Shown: positions 31,931 through 42,017, numbered from the stretch's first letter. The stretch is DNA of 64,000 nucleotides from Listeria cornellensis FSL F6-0969 (GCF_000525855.1 NZ_AODE01000013.1:124001-188000); one strand, 5' to 3'. Notes: generated from the sequence alone by a model not told the origin. Program-made: numbers and translations.

Positions 31931-33631
31931 CTAATTTCGCAACCCCTTCACCGTTTCCTCATCAGGCGTCACAAAATAAGTCGTCTGATTATCATACGTC
32001 ACGTACCCAGGCTTCGCGCCACTCGGCTTCTTCACATGTTTAATCAGCGTCGCATCCACCGGAACCGACCCCGACAACCGTGCTTTGGAGAAGAATGCCG
32101 CAATCATCGCAGCCTCCGTTATCGACGTATCATCCGGATTCGCATCCTGAATCACCACATGTGATCCCGGCAAATCCTTCACGTGAAACCATAAATCGGT
32201 ATTTCGCGCTACTTTATTCGTCAAATAATCATTTTGCTTATTATTTTTACCGACTAGAATCGAGAGTCCAGTACTCGACGTGTATTTTTCAAGTGTCGGA
32301 TTCTGATTTGGCTTCCGGCTTCCTTTTTTCTGCTTATACTTGATGTAGCCCTGTTCCGCGAGTTCCATCCGGATTTCCTGAACATCCTCAGGCGACGCAT
32401 CCTCCAACTGCTGCTGCACCGTTTCCAAATACGCAATTTCCTGCTCCGTCAAGCGCATCTGCTCCTCAACGAATTTCACAGCTTTCTTCAATTTCTGGTA
32501 TTTATTAAACAAAAACTGGGCATTTTGAGGCGGCGATTTCCGAATATCAAGCGGAATTTTCACCGTTCCCATATTCTCATCATAAAAATTCTGTACCTCA
32601 ATCTCCGTCATACCACGCGCTACTAAATGCAAGTTCGCCGTCAACAACTCACCGAAAACCCGAAACTCATCCGCGCGCTCCGTATCGACAAGCGTCTGCT
32701 CCAATTTCTCCATTTTCAACCGGTCGCGATCAATCTCATTCGCAAGCAACCGCTCCAAATCATGCGCAATTTGATGCACTCGATCCCGCGTTGCTTTTCC
32801 GCCATAAAACCGATCCAACAAAGCACCAAGCGAATCCGATTCCGCCGTCACTTCCGTATCCGCAAGCCGCATAAAATAGAAATCCTCTTTCTCGTTCTTC
32901 GTGAATAAAATAGGTTCCGCCGGTTTCGCACAATCCTCCATCACACTAAAAAAGGCTTGCGGCAACGTCTCCCGGTTCACCAATCCCGCTCGCGCAATTA
33001 CTTCATTCGCAAGCAGAGGACTAAATCCAGCTACACTCGAAACAATCTGCTTCGACATTTTACCAGCATTGAAATCCAGTTTCGCCAACAAATCTTCCTC
33101 GCTAGCCGTCCAAGGATCCAATTTATCCGAACTAGGCGGCAGAATATAAGCAGCACCAGGCAAAAGCGTCCGATAGCTATTAAAAGCCGGCGAAACATGC
33201 TTGATACAGTCCACAATGGTCTCTTTCTCACGATCCACGAGCACAACATTACTGTGGCGCCCCATAATTTCCACGTACAAATCACAAAAACGCGTTTCGC
33301 CAATCTCATCTTTCCCACGAATCCCAAAAATCAAAATCCGATCATTCGCGACTTGACGAATCGACTCGATAATCGCGCCCTCCATGTACTTCCGCAGCAA
33401 CATGCAAAACATGGGTGGTTGCGCAGGGTTTTCCATCGTTTCCTTCGTAATTTGGATACGCGCGTAACTCGGATGTGCCGAAATCAAGATGCGCTGATTT
33501 TCCCGATTTTTACGCACGTGCAAGACTAATTCATGCGCAAATGGTTGATGTATCTTCATAATCCGCCCAGTTTCGCACTGTTCGGTCAGTTCTTCGGTCA
33601 TTGCTTTTAAAAACATTGTATCAAATGCCAT
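31931..33631 (-). CDS. rqcH: Rqc2 homolog RqcH (fibronectin-binding protein FbpA family)
   Basis: 566 residues, NFACT protein. N-terminal NFACT-N domain (RIMKIHQPFAHELVLHVRKN), a helix-hairpin-helix middle, a coiled coil (about 270-430) and the NFACT-R domain (NDYLTNKVARNTDLWFHVKDLPGSHVVI). RqcH binds stalled 50S subunits and adds alanine tails; in L. monocytogenes the ortholog is FbpA, described as a fibronectin-binding virulence factor. Complete and in frame. Confidence 0.93.
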   Translation of the reverse strand: MAFDTMFLKAMTEELTEQCETGRIMKIHQPFAHELVLHVRKNRENQRILISAHPSYARIQITKETMENPAQPPMFCMLLRKYMEGAIIESIRQVANDRILIFGIRGKDEIGETRFCDLYVEIMGRHSNVVLVDREKETIVDCIKHVSPAFNSYRTLLPGAAYILPPSSDKLDPWTASEEDLLAKLDFNAGKMSKQIVSSVAGFSPLLANEVIARAGLVNRETLPQAFFSVMEDCAKPAEPILFTKNEKEDFYFMRLADTEVTAESDSLGALLDRFYGGKATRDRVHQIAHDLERLLANEIDRDRLKMEKLEQTLVDTERADEFRVFGELLTANLHLVARGMTEIEVQNFYDENMGTVKIPLDIRKSPPQNAQFLFNKYQKLKKAVKFVEEQMRLTEQEIAYLETVQQQLEDASPEDVQEIRMELAEQGYIKYKQKKGSRKPNQNPTLEKYTSSTGLSILVGKNNKQNDYLTNKVARNTDLWFHVKDLPGSHVVIQDANPDDTSITEAAMIAAFFSKARLSGSVPVDATLIKHVKKPSGAKPGYVTYDNQTTYFVTPDEETVKGLRN

Positions 33632-33661
33632 TCGTTTGTTTCATTCCCTTAAAAAAATTAT

Positions 33662-34100
33662 TTAGTTCGACTGACTAGAGATTTCTTCCCCATTTACCGA
33701 AGAATAACTGTAGTCAATATTCATCGTGCCATCCTCTTTTACTTCGGCGATACTGATGAAAAGCGTACTGTTCATCGTAGATTTTCCAGGTGTTGCTTCA
33801 AATCGAATATCATCCTGTTTTTTGCCGTTCTTATCGACATAACTAATGATGAATTCACCGGATTTTAAGTCAAAAGGCTTCACATTTATTTCCTTCGTTG
33901 TTTCATTTTTTTAGCGCTGGAATCGTAGCGATAACTTTGCCACCATTGCTTACCGTGATTTCAGACGACGCGCGCCCGCTATAATTATCACCGCTGACAA
34001 TAAAATCCTCTTCTGGCGCGGAAATTGCGAAACGTAATACAAAAGCTAGCGCAATCATAGCAACCAGCACAATACTAAAAACCAAGACATTCTTCTTCAT
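33662..34100 (-). CDS. membrane-anchored protein of unknown function, one frameshift
   Basis: Read from 34100: a membrane helix (VLVFSIVLVAMIALAFVLRF), then an extracellular beta-rich domain. The first frame ends IPALKK-stop at a run of seven A (33906-33912 on the plus strand as T); with six it continues as ALKNETTKEINVKPFDLKSGEFIISYVDKN to a stop at 33662. Total about 146 residues. No family recognised. It lies directly upstream of rqcH on the same strand and may share its transcript. Confidence 0.65.
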
Positions 34101-34241
34101 GTTGCGAACCTCTCTTCTTTTTTTCTTTTATTGTACCATAAGAACGAGGAGACTTGCCTGATATTCTTGCTTTTAGATGTTTTATTTCCTTATTTTTGAT
34201 ATAATGAAGAAGTGAAATTAGAATGCGAGAGGCTGATCGAG

Positions 34242-35118
34242 ATGGTAAAAAGTATGACTGGGTTCGGGCGAGCAGGGAAGCAATCAGAGAATTTCAAAGT
34301 AACCGTAGAATTAAAAGCTGTGAATCACCGTTATTTGGAAACGATTTTCCGGATGCCGCGGGTGTTCGCCTATTTGGAAGCGAAGTTGAAAAAGAGCATC
34401 GCAGAACAGGTGAAGCGTGGCCGGGTGGAATGCGCGATTACAATAGAAGGAAACAAGGCGACGAAAGAAAAATTGGTCATCAACTGGGATTTGGCGGATG
34501 AGTATATTCGCTTTATGCGCCAGGCGACACAGCGTTATCAGATGGAAGACGCGTTAAACATTCAAGAACTCTTACTTGATCCGCGTTTTTTAGAAATTGT
34601 GGAGAGCAACGACCCGGATTCGGAGCTGGAAGAACTGCTGATAGGCGCAACGACCGCTGCCACAAAACGGCTGGACGACATGCGGGCGACAGAAGGCAAC
34701 GAGTTGGCGCTTCATTTCAAACATCATTTGGAGATGACAGAGAAATTACTAAACGAGATTCAAGCCTTTGTCCCTGAAATGGAAGCGACCTACCGCGAAC
34801 GACTCGAAAACCGCTTACTGGGCTATGTTGGTGAAGATTTTGATAAAGCGCTCGTCCTCTCTGAAATTGCGATTTTGCTTGAGAAGTCAGATATCAATGA
34901 AGAACTGGAACGTATGGGAAGTCACGTGAAGCAATTTTCGCACATACTTTTGCTGGAAGAACCAGTTGGCCGGAAGCTCGATTTTCTCATTCAAGAGATG
35001 AATCGCGAAGTAAATACGATTGGATCGAAAGCTAGTCATTTAGAAATTACGAATCGTGTGGTAGAATTAAAGACGACACTTGAAAAAAATGCGTGAGCAA
35101 ATCCAGAACGTGGAATAA
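34242..35118 (+). CDS. yicC: YicC-family endoribonuclease, one frameshift at the C-terminus
   Basis: YicC/YloC proteins are RNases acting on RNA stem-loops. Start ATG 34242 gives the classic MVKSMTGFGRA; GAGAGG lies 10 bases upstream. The printed frame ends TTLEKNA-stop. With six instead of seven A at 35083-35089 it reads TTLEKMREQIQNVE-stop at 35118, which is the conserved C-terminus of the family. TATAAT at 34200-34205 is the probable promoter. Confidence 0.88.
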
Positions 35119-35778
<660 letters not shown>

Positions 35779-35979
35779 ATGTTATATCCATCAATTGATA
35801 ATTTGTTGTTAGTTATTGACTCAAAATACTCGCTAGTAACGGTAGCTGCGCGTCGTGCCCGTCAAATGCAAAAAGACCACGACCCAGGTACAATGGATGA
35901 TTTCAAATCGCATAAAGCGGTAGGAAAAGCGTTAGAAGAGATTTATTCAGGTAACTTGGTTATGGGAAAAGACAAGTAA
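35779..35979 (+). CDS. rpoZ: RNA polymerase omega subunit
   Basis: 66 residues; [30 protein letters not shown] is the standard N-terminus with the conserved SKYSLV and AARRAR. Follows gmk directly, as in most Firmicutes. In L. monocytogenes coaBC follows next; here about 4.8 kb intervene. Confidence 0.95.
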   Translation: MLYPSIDNLLLVIDSKYSLVTVAARRARQMQKDHDPGTMDDFKSHKAVGKALEEIYSGNLVMGKDK

Positions 35980-35984
35980 GCCTA

Positions 35985-36035
35985 TAGAAAAATAGGAGCA
36001 CAAATCATATTTTTGATTCGTGCTCCTATTTTTCT
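35985..36035. terminator. bidirectional terminator between rpoZ and arsR-type gene
   Basis: AAAAATAGGAGCAC pairs with GTGCTCCTATTTTT (14 bp). Confidence 0.88.
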
Positions 36036-36322
36036 GCATTTAAATTTCTGAAAATCGAGCAGAAGTCCGGATATTGTTCGAGTAGGTCTTGATTAGGTGA
36101 ATAAATATGCGTCGTACCTTCTTTTCGAACCGCGACTAAACCGGCCTCCTTTAGTAATTTAATATGGTGAGACATCGTGGATTTGGAAACGTCGTACGTG
36201 TCGCTCGTCACGCGCTGTTCCCCTTTTTGAAGTAAACAGCGAAAAATATCTAGGCGAATGGGATCACCTAAAGCTTGGAATAAAACTAACAATTGTTCTG
36301 TATTTAGATTATTATTTTTCAT
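36026..36322 (-). CDS. ArsR-family winged-helix repressor
   Basis: About 98 residues. LFQALGDPIRLDIFRCLLQKGEQ and the recognition helix SKSTMSHHIKLLKEAGLV are typical; there is no CxC metal motif, so it probably senses something other than arsenite. I start at MKNNN (36322); a second ATG at 36340 is in frame and neither has a clear ribosome site. It diverges from the monooxygenase-nitroreductase pair and most likely binds the 18-bp palindrome between them. Confidence 0.82.
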   Translation of the reverse strand: MKNNNLNTEQLLVLFQALGDPIRLDIFRCLLQKGEQRVTSDTYDVSKSTMSHHIKLLKEAGLVAVRKEGTTHIYSPNQDLLEQYPDFCSIFRNLNAEK

Positions 36323-36350
36323 AAAAGTATCATAGCACATTACATATTAG

Positions 36351-36403
36351 TTGCCTATCAAAAAATGTTATGGTAAAGTGTTGTAGTTCGAAAAAATTCG
36401 AAC
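36351..36403 (+). promoter_or_regulatory. promoter and 18-bp palindromic operator of the monooxygenase gene
   Basis: TTGCCT (36351-36356), 17-base spacer, TAAAGT (36374-36379). GTTCGAA-aaaa-TTCGAAC (36386-36403) is a perfect palindrome lying at the expected start of transcription; a good candidate for the ArsR-type repressor. Confidence 0.7.
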
Positions 36404-36432
36404 AATATAAACAGAGAAAGAAGGGCGAACAA

Positions 36433-36726
36433 ATGCTAGTTATTCAAGCGAAATTGGAAGTCCAAGAAGATAAGATTGCTGCTTTTTTGAAAGAAGTGGA
36501 GCCGTTGATTGAGGCGTCACGCGCGGAGTCGGGCAATATTAGCTACCAGTTGACGTGTGCCGTTGAGAATACGACGGAGTTTTATATGATCGAGCAGTGG
36601 GAAGATTTAGCTGCGATTGATGCCCATAATAAAAGCAAGCATTTTCAAGCGTTCCAAGCCGGTGTTGGCAGCATGTTGAGTGCGCCGCCGACCATTCAAG
36701 TACTTAGTACACTAGAAAGGAAGTAA
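36433..36726 (+). CDS. antibiotic biosynthesis monooxygenase (ABM) domain protein
   Basis: 97 residues, one ABM fold: MLVIQAKLEVQEDKIAAFLKEV, then FYMIEQWEDLAAIDAHNKSKHFQ. Such dimeric proteins act as quinone or flavonoid monooxygenases (YgiN-like) or related stress enzymes. The start at 36433 has AAGAAGGGCG upstream; the frame opens earlier at 36370, inside the leader, without conserved residues. Followed after 4 bases by the nitroreductase, so the pair forms an operon for dealing with a quinone-like or nitroaromatic compound. Confidence 0.8.
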   Translation: MLVIQAKLEVQEDKIAAFLKEVEPLIEASRAESGNISYQLTCAVENTTEFYMIEQWEDLAAIDAHNKSKHFQAFQAGVGSMLSAPPTIQVLSTLERK

Positions 36727-36730
36727 TACC

Positions 36731-37361
36731 ATGTATAAAAATAATGATTTTGAAGATATTATCAAAAACCGCCGTTCGATTCGTACATATGATGACTCGG
36801 TGAAAATTAGTAGAGAAGAGATGGAACAAATCTTGACGGATGCGATGCGTGCGCCATCATCGGTAAACATGCAGCCGTGGCGTTTTGTTGTGGTGGAGAG
36901 TCCGGAAGGCAAAGCGAAATTGCGTCCGCTTGTGCGTTTTAATACGCAACAAAATGATTCATCGTCGGCCATGCTTGTTATTTTTGGTGATATGAATAGT
37001 TTTGATCATGGGGAGAAAATTTTTTAGCAGTGCGGTGGAGCAAGGATTGATGCCGGCGGATGTGAAAGAGAAGCAAATGGCTGCGTTGACGCCTTATTAC
37101 GCGAATTCACCTCGTGAGGAATTGGAACGGGTGGCGTTGATTGACGGTAGTCTGGTTGCGATGCAGTTGATGTTGGTCGCTCGGGCCTATGGTTATGATA
37201 CGAATCCGATTGGCGGGTTTGAGCGGGAAAAAGTGGCCGAGGCGTTTGATATGGATATCGAGCGTTATGTGCCGGTGATGATTGTGTCGATTGGGAAAGC
37301 GACGGATTCGGGATATGGCTCGTATCGGTTGAGTACGGATGAGACGGTATTTTGGAAGTAA
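36731..37361 (+). CDS. nitroreductase-family FMN oxidoreductase, one frameshift
   Basis: About 209 residues. FMN-binding start FEDIIKNRRSIRTYDDSVKISREEM and APSSVNMQPWRFVVV, then after the break AVEQGLMPADVKEKQ and AYGYDTNPIGGFEREKVAEAF. With five rather than six T at 37020-37025 the two frames join as HGEKIFSSAVEQG. The family reduces nitro groups, quinones or flavins with NAD(P)H. A decayed copy of its 3' third lies at 38643-38825. Confidence 0.82.
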
Positions 37362-37372
37362 TAGTTTGAATG

Positions 37373-37413
37373 GTAACATCGAGGCGTTCGCGATTCTCGA
37401 TGTTATTTTTTAT
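37373..37413 (+). terminator. terminator after the nitroreductase
   Basis: TAACATCGAG pairs with CTCGATGTTA, T6 follows. TATAAT at 37421-37426 is a probable -10 for the next gene. Confidence 0.82.
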
Positions 37414-37453
37414 TTCGTTTATAATAGACAAAACGGTTGAAAGTTGGGATAGG

Positions 37454-38410
37454 ATGAAAGCGATTATTTTAAAACAGCCGGGAAGTCCAGAAGCATTTGA
37501 ATATGTAGATGTAGAAACGCCGACGATAAAAAAAGGATGGTCTCTCGTAAAGGTTCAAGGTTTTGGAATTAATCATTCGGAAATTTTCACACGAGAGGGG
37601 AAATCGCCAAGCGTTCAATTTCCGCGGATATTAGGAATAGAGTGTGTCGGGATTGTGGTGGAAACGAGTGATGCGTCGCGTTTGGAAGTGGGCGAGACGG
37701 TGATATCGATTATGGGAGAGATGGGCAGAGCGTTCGATGGTAGCTATGCGGAATATGTTCTTTTGCCGAATGAACAAATTTATCCTGTAGAGACGCGGCT
37801 TTCGTGGAAGGAACTTGCGGCTGTACCAGAAACGTTTTATACGGCGTATGGTGCTTATTTGTCCCTCCAAATCAAGGATACGGATAGCGTTTTGGTCCGA
37901 GCGGCTACTAGTGGCGTTGGTGTTGCTTTCATGAAAATCGTTAAGGCGCTACATCCGGCTATTCGTGTTGTTGGTTCTACACGTCAGATATCGAAAGGAA
38001 ATATGTTGACGGATAATGGGTTTAGCGACGTTATTTTAGATCAGGATGGAAAGTTGCATACAGAAGAGAAATTCGATAAAATACTGGAACTTATCGGCCC
38101 TGCTACTTTAAAAAATACATTGGGTTCCTTGCGCGCATTTGGCATCGTATGTAGTGTTGGACAGTTGGGCGGAAAGTGGGAATTAGAAGCTTTTGATCCG
38201 ATTTTTGAATTAAGGAATCATGCGTATTTGACTTCTTTTTATTCGGGGGATGTTTCGCAGACGATGCTGCATGATATGTTGCGGATTATTGAGGAGAAGA
38301 AAATAGACGTGACGCCGGAAAAAGTTTTCCCGTTGGATCAAGTAGCGGATGCACACCGGTATTTGGAGGGTAGGGGGAGTTTTGGGAAAGTGGTTGTGTT
38401 GAATGGTTGA
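37454..38410 (+). CDS. MDR-family NAD(P)H:quinone oxidoreductase (zinc-less)
   Basis: 318 residues. Start ATG 37454 (MKAIILKQPGSPEAFEYVDVE) is the common opening of the quinone oxidoreductase branch of medium-chain dehydrogenases. GroES-like domain, then a Rossmann fold with ATSGVGVAFMKIVKAL. The cysteines that bind structural zinc are absent. It follows the nitroreductase, and both fit a redox-detoxification block. Ends ahead of a terminator at 38461-38511. Confidence 0.85.
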   Translation: MKAIILKQPGSPEAFEYVDVETPTIKKGWSLVKVQGFGINHSEIFTREGKSPSVQFPRILGIECVGIVVETSDASRLEVGETVISIMGEMGRAFDGSYAEYVLLPNEQIYPVETRLSWKELAAVPETFYTAYGAYLSLQIKDTDSVLVRAATSGVGVAFMKIVKALHPAIRVVGSTRQISKGNMLTDNGFSDVILDQDGKLHTEEKFDKILELIGPATLKNTLGSLRAFGIVCSVGQLGGKWELEAFDPIFELRNHAYLTSFYSGDVSQTMLHDMLRIIEEKKIDVTPEKVFPLDQVADAHRYLEGRGSFGKVVVLNG

Positions 38411-38460
38411 TTGTCTAGGTGTGGATATTTTTTGAAGTGAAGTATAGATATAATGGAAAA

Positions 38461-38511
38461 GTAGGATTCACGTTTCCTCAGAAGACAAGGTTTGTGGTAT
38501 CCTGCTTTTTT
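38461..38511 (+). terminator. terminator after the MDR oxidoreductase
   Basis: AGTAGGAT pairs with ATCCTGCT (one wobble), with T6 after it. The 38512-38640 stretch beyond it shows nothing I can recognise. Confidence 0.65.
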
Positions 38512-38642
38512 GTACATATAGAGGGGAAGATAAAAGGTAAGGCCAATAGCAGTAAACGTTGGCGTGTCTGGGAAATAGTTTGAATTAAATAAATATAGTC
38601 GTGATCCGCTTTGGATTTAGCCCTTTTTTTTTCAAAAAATCT

Positions 38643-38825
38643 GGTTTATTGGAACAGGTAGAGTTGATTGCTGTTGCTAGCTTGGGTTTATGGTTATGAT
38701 ACGATTGAGTGGGGAAAGTTGCCGAGGCGTTTGATATGGATATCGAAAGCTATGTGTAGGTGATAATTGTGTCGATTGGAAAAGCGATGGATTTGGGGTA
38801 TCACTCGCGTTGGTTCAGTAATGAT
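38643..38825 (+). pseudogene. decayed 3' fragment of a second nitroreductase gene
   Basis: The stretch aligns by eye with the 3' end of the nitroreductase (37120-37345): TTGGAACAGGTAGAGTTGAT, TATGGTTATGATACGA, GCCGAGGCGTTTGATATGG and GTGTCGATTGG are shared. It carries a 12-base deletion, stop codons and many substitutions and has no start. It is a relic of a duplication around the MDR gene. Confidence 0.8.
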
Positions 38826-38831
38826 TAATGC

Positions 38832-38868
38832 CTTGATATTGTATAAACTCTATCAAGGTTTTTTTTTC
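38832..38868 (+). terminator. terminator downstream of the nitroreductase relic
   Basis: CCTTGATA pairs with TATCAAGG, followed by T8. Confidence 0.8.
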
Positions 38869-38906
38869 ATTAGCTTAATCTTTTGGCTTATTTATGCAAT
38901 AAATTC

Positions 38907-38935
38907 TTCACAATTCCAAGTTAATGTGATATTTT
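38907..38935 (+). promoter_or_regulatory. promoter of the Mrr-type gene
   Basis: TTCACA (38907-38912), 17-base spacer, TATTTT (38930-38935), about 40 bases before the start. Confidence 0.5.
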
Positions 38936-38975
38936 AAGATAGAGAGTAAAAAGTTTAACGAATGGAGGAATTTAA

Positions 38976-40656
38976 TTGGCAAGGAATACTTGGTCACAAG
39001 AGATTTATCATCAAGGATTAAATAAATATAAGATTATCAAAGGAGCTACAAAAAGAGAAGTTGAAATTAAATCAAATATACAAATGGCGGCTTGGGATGA
39101 GCTATGGGAAAAAAAGGCTAGAAAAAGAAATGATGATTACAGAAAAAGAAAACGCTTTATTTGAACAACAAGAGAAAATTGATTACGCAGAAGAGGAGAC
39201 TGCTACAGCTGAATATATTCAACAAGCTATCTCAAATATACTAAAAGAAGATTTGGATGAAAACTCCAATTTTGATTGGAACTATTTAAAAAGTTTTGAG
39301 CAATTTCCAGAGCCAAAGCCACTTTCAAAGCCTTTTTTGGGATTTCCGACGGAACCTAAAAGATCAGATGAGCCGTTTAATCCTAAGCAAGGCCTATGGA
39401 ATAAATTATTAAAAAATAAAGCACAAGAACAAAGGAATCATTTTGATAAATTATTTTCAGAAGTACATAGCTATTGGGTAAAGAGTTGTGAAGGGATAGA
39501 AATAGATAATAAATTAATTGACAAAGAAAATCAAGAAAGCATCAAAGACTGGGAGCGAGAAAGAAATTTATATGAGGAGAGGCAAAAAGAGTATAATTTA
39601 GGAATTGATAACAATATAGCCGACTTGACTCAAGGTGAAAGTGACGCTGTATCAGAGTTTGTCAAGGCTGTATTAACTATATCAAGCTATCCTTTCGAAT
39701 TTGAGAAATCAATTGATTGCAGCTATAATTATGATGTTAAATCTATGATTATCGATTACCTTCTCCCTAATAAAGAAGAGTTGCCAAACCTAAAAAAAGC
39801 TAAACTATGTGAAATCAAGAGATAGTTTTAAAAAAAATGGTGCATTCAGAAGCTTATATGAATAAAATTTATGATGTAGCAATTTATCAAATTGTTTTAA
39901 AAAAGCATTTATGAAATTTTTAGTTCTATGGAAAAATATGATTTAGTGGAAAATATTGTTTTCAATGGGATAATTGATAGCATTGATACGGCAACTGGTA
40001 AAAACATTACTCCATGCATCTTATCTGTTTCAGTCGCTCAAGAACAATTTGCAGGAATAGAGTTGGCGAATGTAGATCCTAAAGAATGCTTTAAGAAATT
40101 AAGAGGGATAGCCGCTGTAAAACTCTCTTCAATCACTCCGGTGGCACCTATTGCTCAATTGGATATGACTGATAAACGATTTGTTGATGGGTATGATGTA
40201 ATTGGTGGAATCGATGATGAAGTTAATTTAGCTTCTATGGATTGGCAAGATTTTGAGAATCTTATAAGGGAAATATTTGAAGCTGAATTTAATTCCTCTG
40301 GGGGCGAGGTGAAAATTACTCAGGCAAGTAGAGATGGGGGAGTTGATGCAGTTGCATTTGACCCAGATCCTATAAGAGGTGGAAAGATTGTCATCCAGGC
40401 TAAAAGGTATACTAATGTTGTTGGTGTATCCGCAGTAAGAGATCTATATGGAACCGTTTTAAATGAAGGAGCCACAAAGGGTATTTTAGTTACGACTTCA
40501 AATTATGGGAATGATGCGTATAATTTTGCTAGTGATAAGCCATTGACTCTATTAAATGGTGGGAATTTATTGTCACTTTTGGAGAAACATGGTCATAAAG
40601 CGAAAATTGATATTACTCAAGCGAAAATTGATAAAAATCGTGTTTTTCTTAGTTAG
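38976..40656 (+). CDS. Mrr-type restriction endonuclease, several frameshifts
   Basis: Three reading frames form one protein of about 560 residues. A TTG start (38976) with GGAGG gives MARNTWSQEIYHQGLNKYKII, then a charged coiled-coil region, an all-helical middle, and a C-terminal Mrr_cat nuclease domain: DWQDFENLIREIFE, SRDGGVDAVAFDP and the catalytic pair Asp...QAK in IVIQAKRY. Removing one base from the A runs at 39109-39115, 39792-39798, 39830-39837 and 39899-39904 makes it continuous (for example LKKLNYVKSRDSFKKMVHSEAYMNKIYDVAIYQIVLKS). No methylase is nearby, so a type IV (modified-DNA) activity is possible but not shown. Much more AT-rich than the flanks. Confidence 0.72.
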
Positions 40657-40692
40657 GAAATGTAAACTTAGGCAATTTATTCATAGTAGAAG

Positions 40693-40731
40693 CTAGGAAT
40701 CAACGGATAAACTTGATTCCTAGCTTTTTCT
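40693..40731 (+). terminator. terminator after the Mrr-type gene
   Basis: AAGCTAGGAATCA pairs with TGATTCCTAGCTT (13 bp) and is followed by more T. Confidence 0.85.
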
Positions 40732-40810
40732 TCACCTTTCTAACCTCCAGCACTGTTTTTTCCGGCGCTAAAACGGTATAATTGATGGGAAGGTGAAAGA
40801 GGTGACCTAG

Positions 40811-42016
40811 ATGTTGGATGGAAAAAATATCTTACTCGCGGTTTCTGGTGGAATCGCTGTTTATAAAGCTGTGGCGCTTACGAGTAAATTGACGCAAGCG
40901 GGCGCGAATGTGAAAGTGATGATGACGAAAAGTGCGCAGGAGTTTGTGCCGACGCTTTCGTTTCAGGTGCTGTCGCGGAATGATGTGTATACGGATACGT
41001 TTGATGAGAAGGATTCTGGTGTGGTGGCGCATATTAATCTCGCGGACTGGGCGGATCTTGTGATTGTGGCGCCGGCAACGGCGAACGTGATTGGCAAGAT
41101 GGCGAACGGAATTGCGGATGATATGGTGACGACGACGCTGCTTGCGACGGAGGCGCCGATTTGGGTAGCGCCAGCGATGAATGTGCACATGATTGCGCAT
41201 CCGGCTGTGGTGCGAAATATTAATCAGCTTTACGCGGATGGTGTTCGTTTTATTGAGCCAAGCGAGGGTTATCTTGCGTGCGGGTACGTTGGGCGTGGCC
41301 GTTTGGAGGAACCGGAGCGGATCGTGGGCCATTTGACGAGCTTTTTTGCGGAGAAGAATACGACGCTTGCTGGGCGGAAAGTCGTGGTGACGGCGGGGGC
41401 AACGATGGAAAAATTGGACCCGGTGCGTTATTTTACGAATCATTCGACGGGCAAAATGGGTTTTGCGGTTGCGGAAACGGCGGCGAGATATGGCGCGGAA
41501 GTCGTGCTGGTGACGTCGTCTACGAAGCTTGCGGTGCCGCATGGTGTTCAGGCGGTTTATATTGAAACGGCGCAGGAGATGTACACGGAAGTGATGAAGC
41601 ATCAGGATTCGGCGGACGTTTTTGTGATGAGCGCGGCGGTCGCGGATTATACGCCAAAAGTGATTCATGAGCACAAAATTAAGAAGCAGCCGGGCGATTA
41701 CGCGATTGAGATGGTGCGCACGAAGGATATTTTGGCGGAAATTGGCCAGAATAAGAAGGCGGAGCAGGTCGTGATTGGTTTTGCCGCGGAGACGCAGAAT
41801 GTGAAAGAGAACGCGCTGAAAAAACTGCATGCGAAAAATGCGGATTTGATTGTGGCGAATAATGTGGCACAAATTGGTGCTGGTTTTGGCGTGGACACGA
41901 ATCAGGTGACTTTTTATGGGCAGGAAGATGCGGAGAAGGTTTTTCCGTTATTGTCTAAACAAGAGGTAGCGCGCGAAATTATCGAACAGGCTGCGCGTTT
42001 GTTGGAGGAAAAGTAA
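40811..42016 (+). CDS. coaBC: bifunctional phosphopantothenoylcysteine decarboxylase/synthase
   Basis: 401 residues. CoaC flavoprotein half (GGIAVYKAVAL, catalytic His in INLADWAD context, GYLACGYVGRGR) followed by the CoaB half (TAGATMEKLDPVRYFTNHSTGKMG). Makes 4'-phosphopantetheine for CoA. Ends 1 base before priA, so they are cotranscribed. A 346-residue open frame on the opposite strand is a shadow. Confidence 0.95.
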   Translation: MLDGKNILLAVSGGIAVYKAVALTSKLTQAGANVKVMMTKSAQEFVPTLSFQVLSRNDVYTDTFDEKDSGVVAHINLADWADLVIVAPATANVIGKMANGIADDMVTTTLLATEAPIWVAPAMNVHMIAHPAVVRNINQLYADGVRFIEPSEGYLACGYVGRGRLEEPERIVGHLTSFFAEKNTTLAGRKVVVTAGATMEKLDPVRYFTNHSTGKMGFAVAETAARYGAEVVLVTSSTKLAVPHGVQAVYIETAQEMYTEVMKHQDSADVFVMSAAVADYTPKVIHEHKIKKQPGDYAIEMVRTKDILAEIGQNKKAEQVVIGFAAETQNVKENALKKLHAKNADLIVANNVAQIGAGFGVDTNQVTFYGQEDAEKVFPLLSKQEVAREIIEQAARLLEEK

Positions 42017-42017
42017 G

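Noticed and set aside
38643-38825. Relic stretch as a small gene
   Set aside because: No start with a ribosome site; in-frame stops; clearly a worn copy of the nitroreductase end.
40832-41872. 346-residue open frame on the minus strand opposite coaBC
   Set aside because: Rich in Arg, His and Ile with no domain; it mirrors the GCG/ACG/GTG codon use of coaBC and has no ribosome site. The same holds for long minus frames in carB (15881-16570), pyrC (13282-13863) and the GH13 gene.
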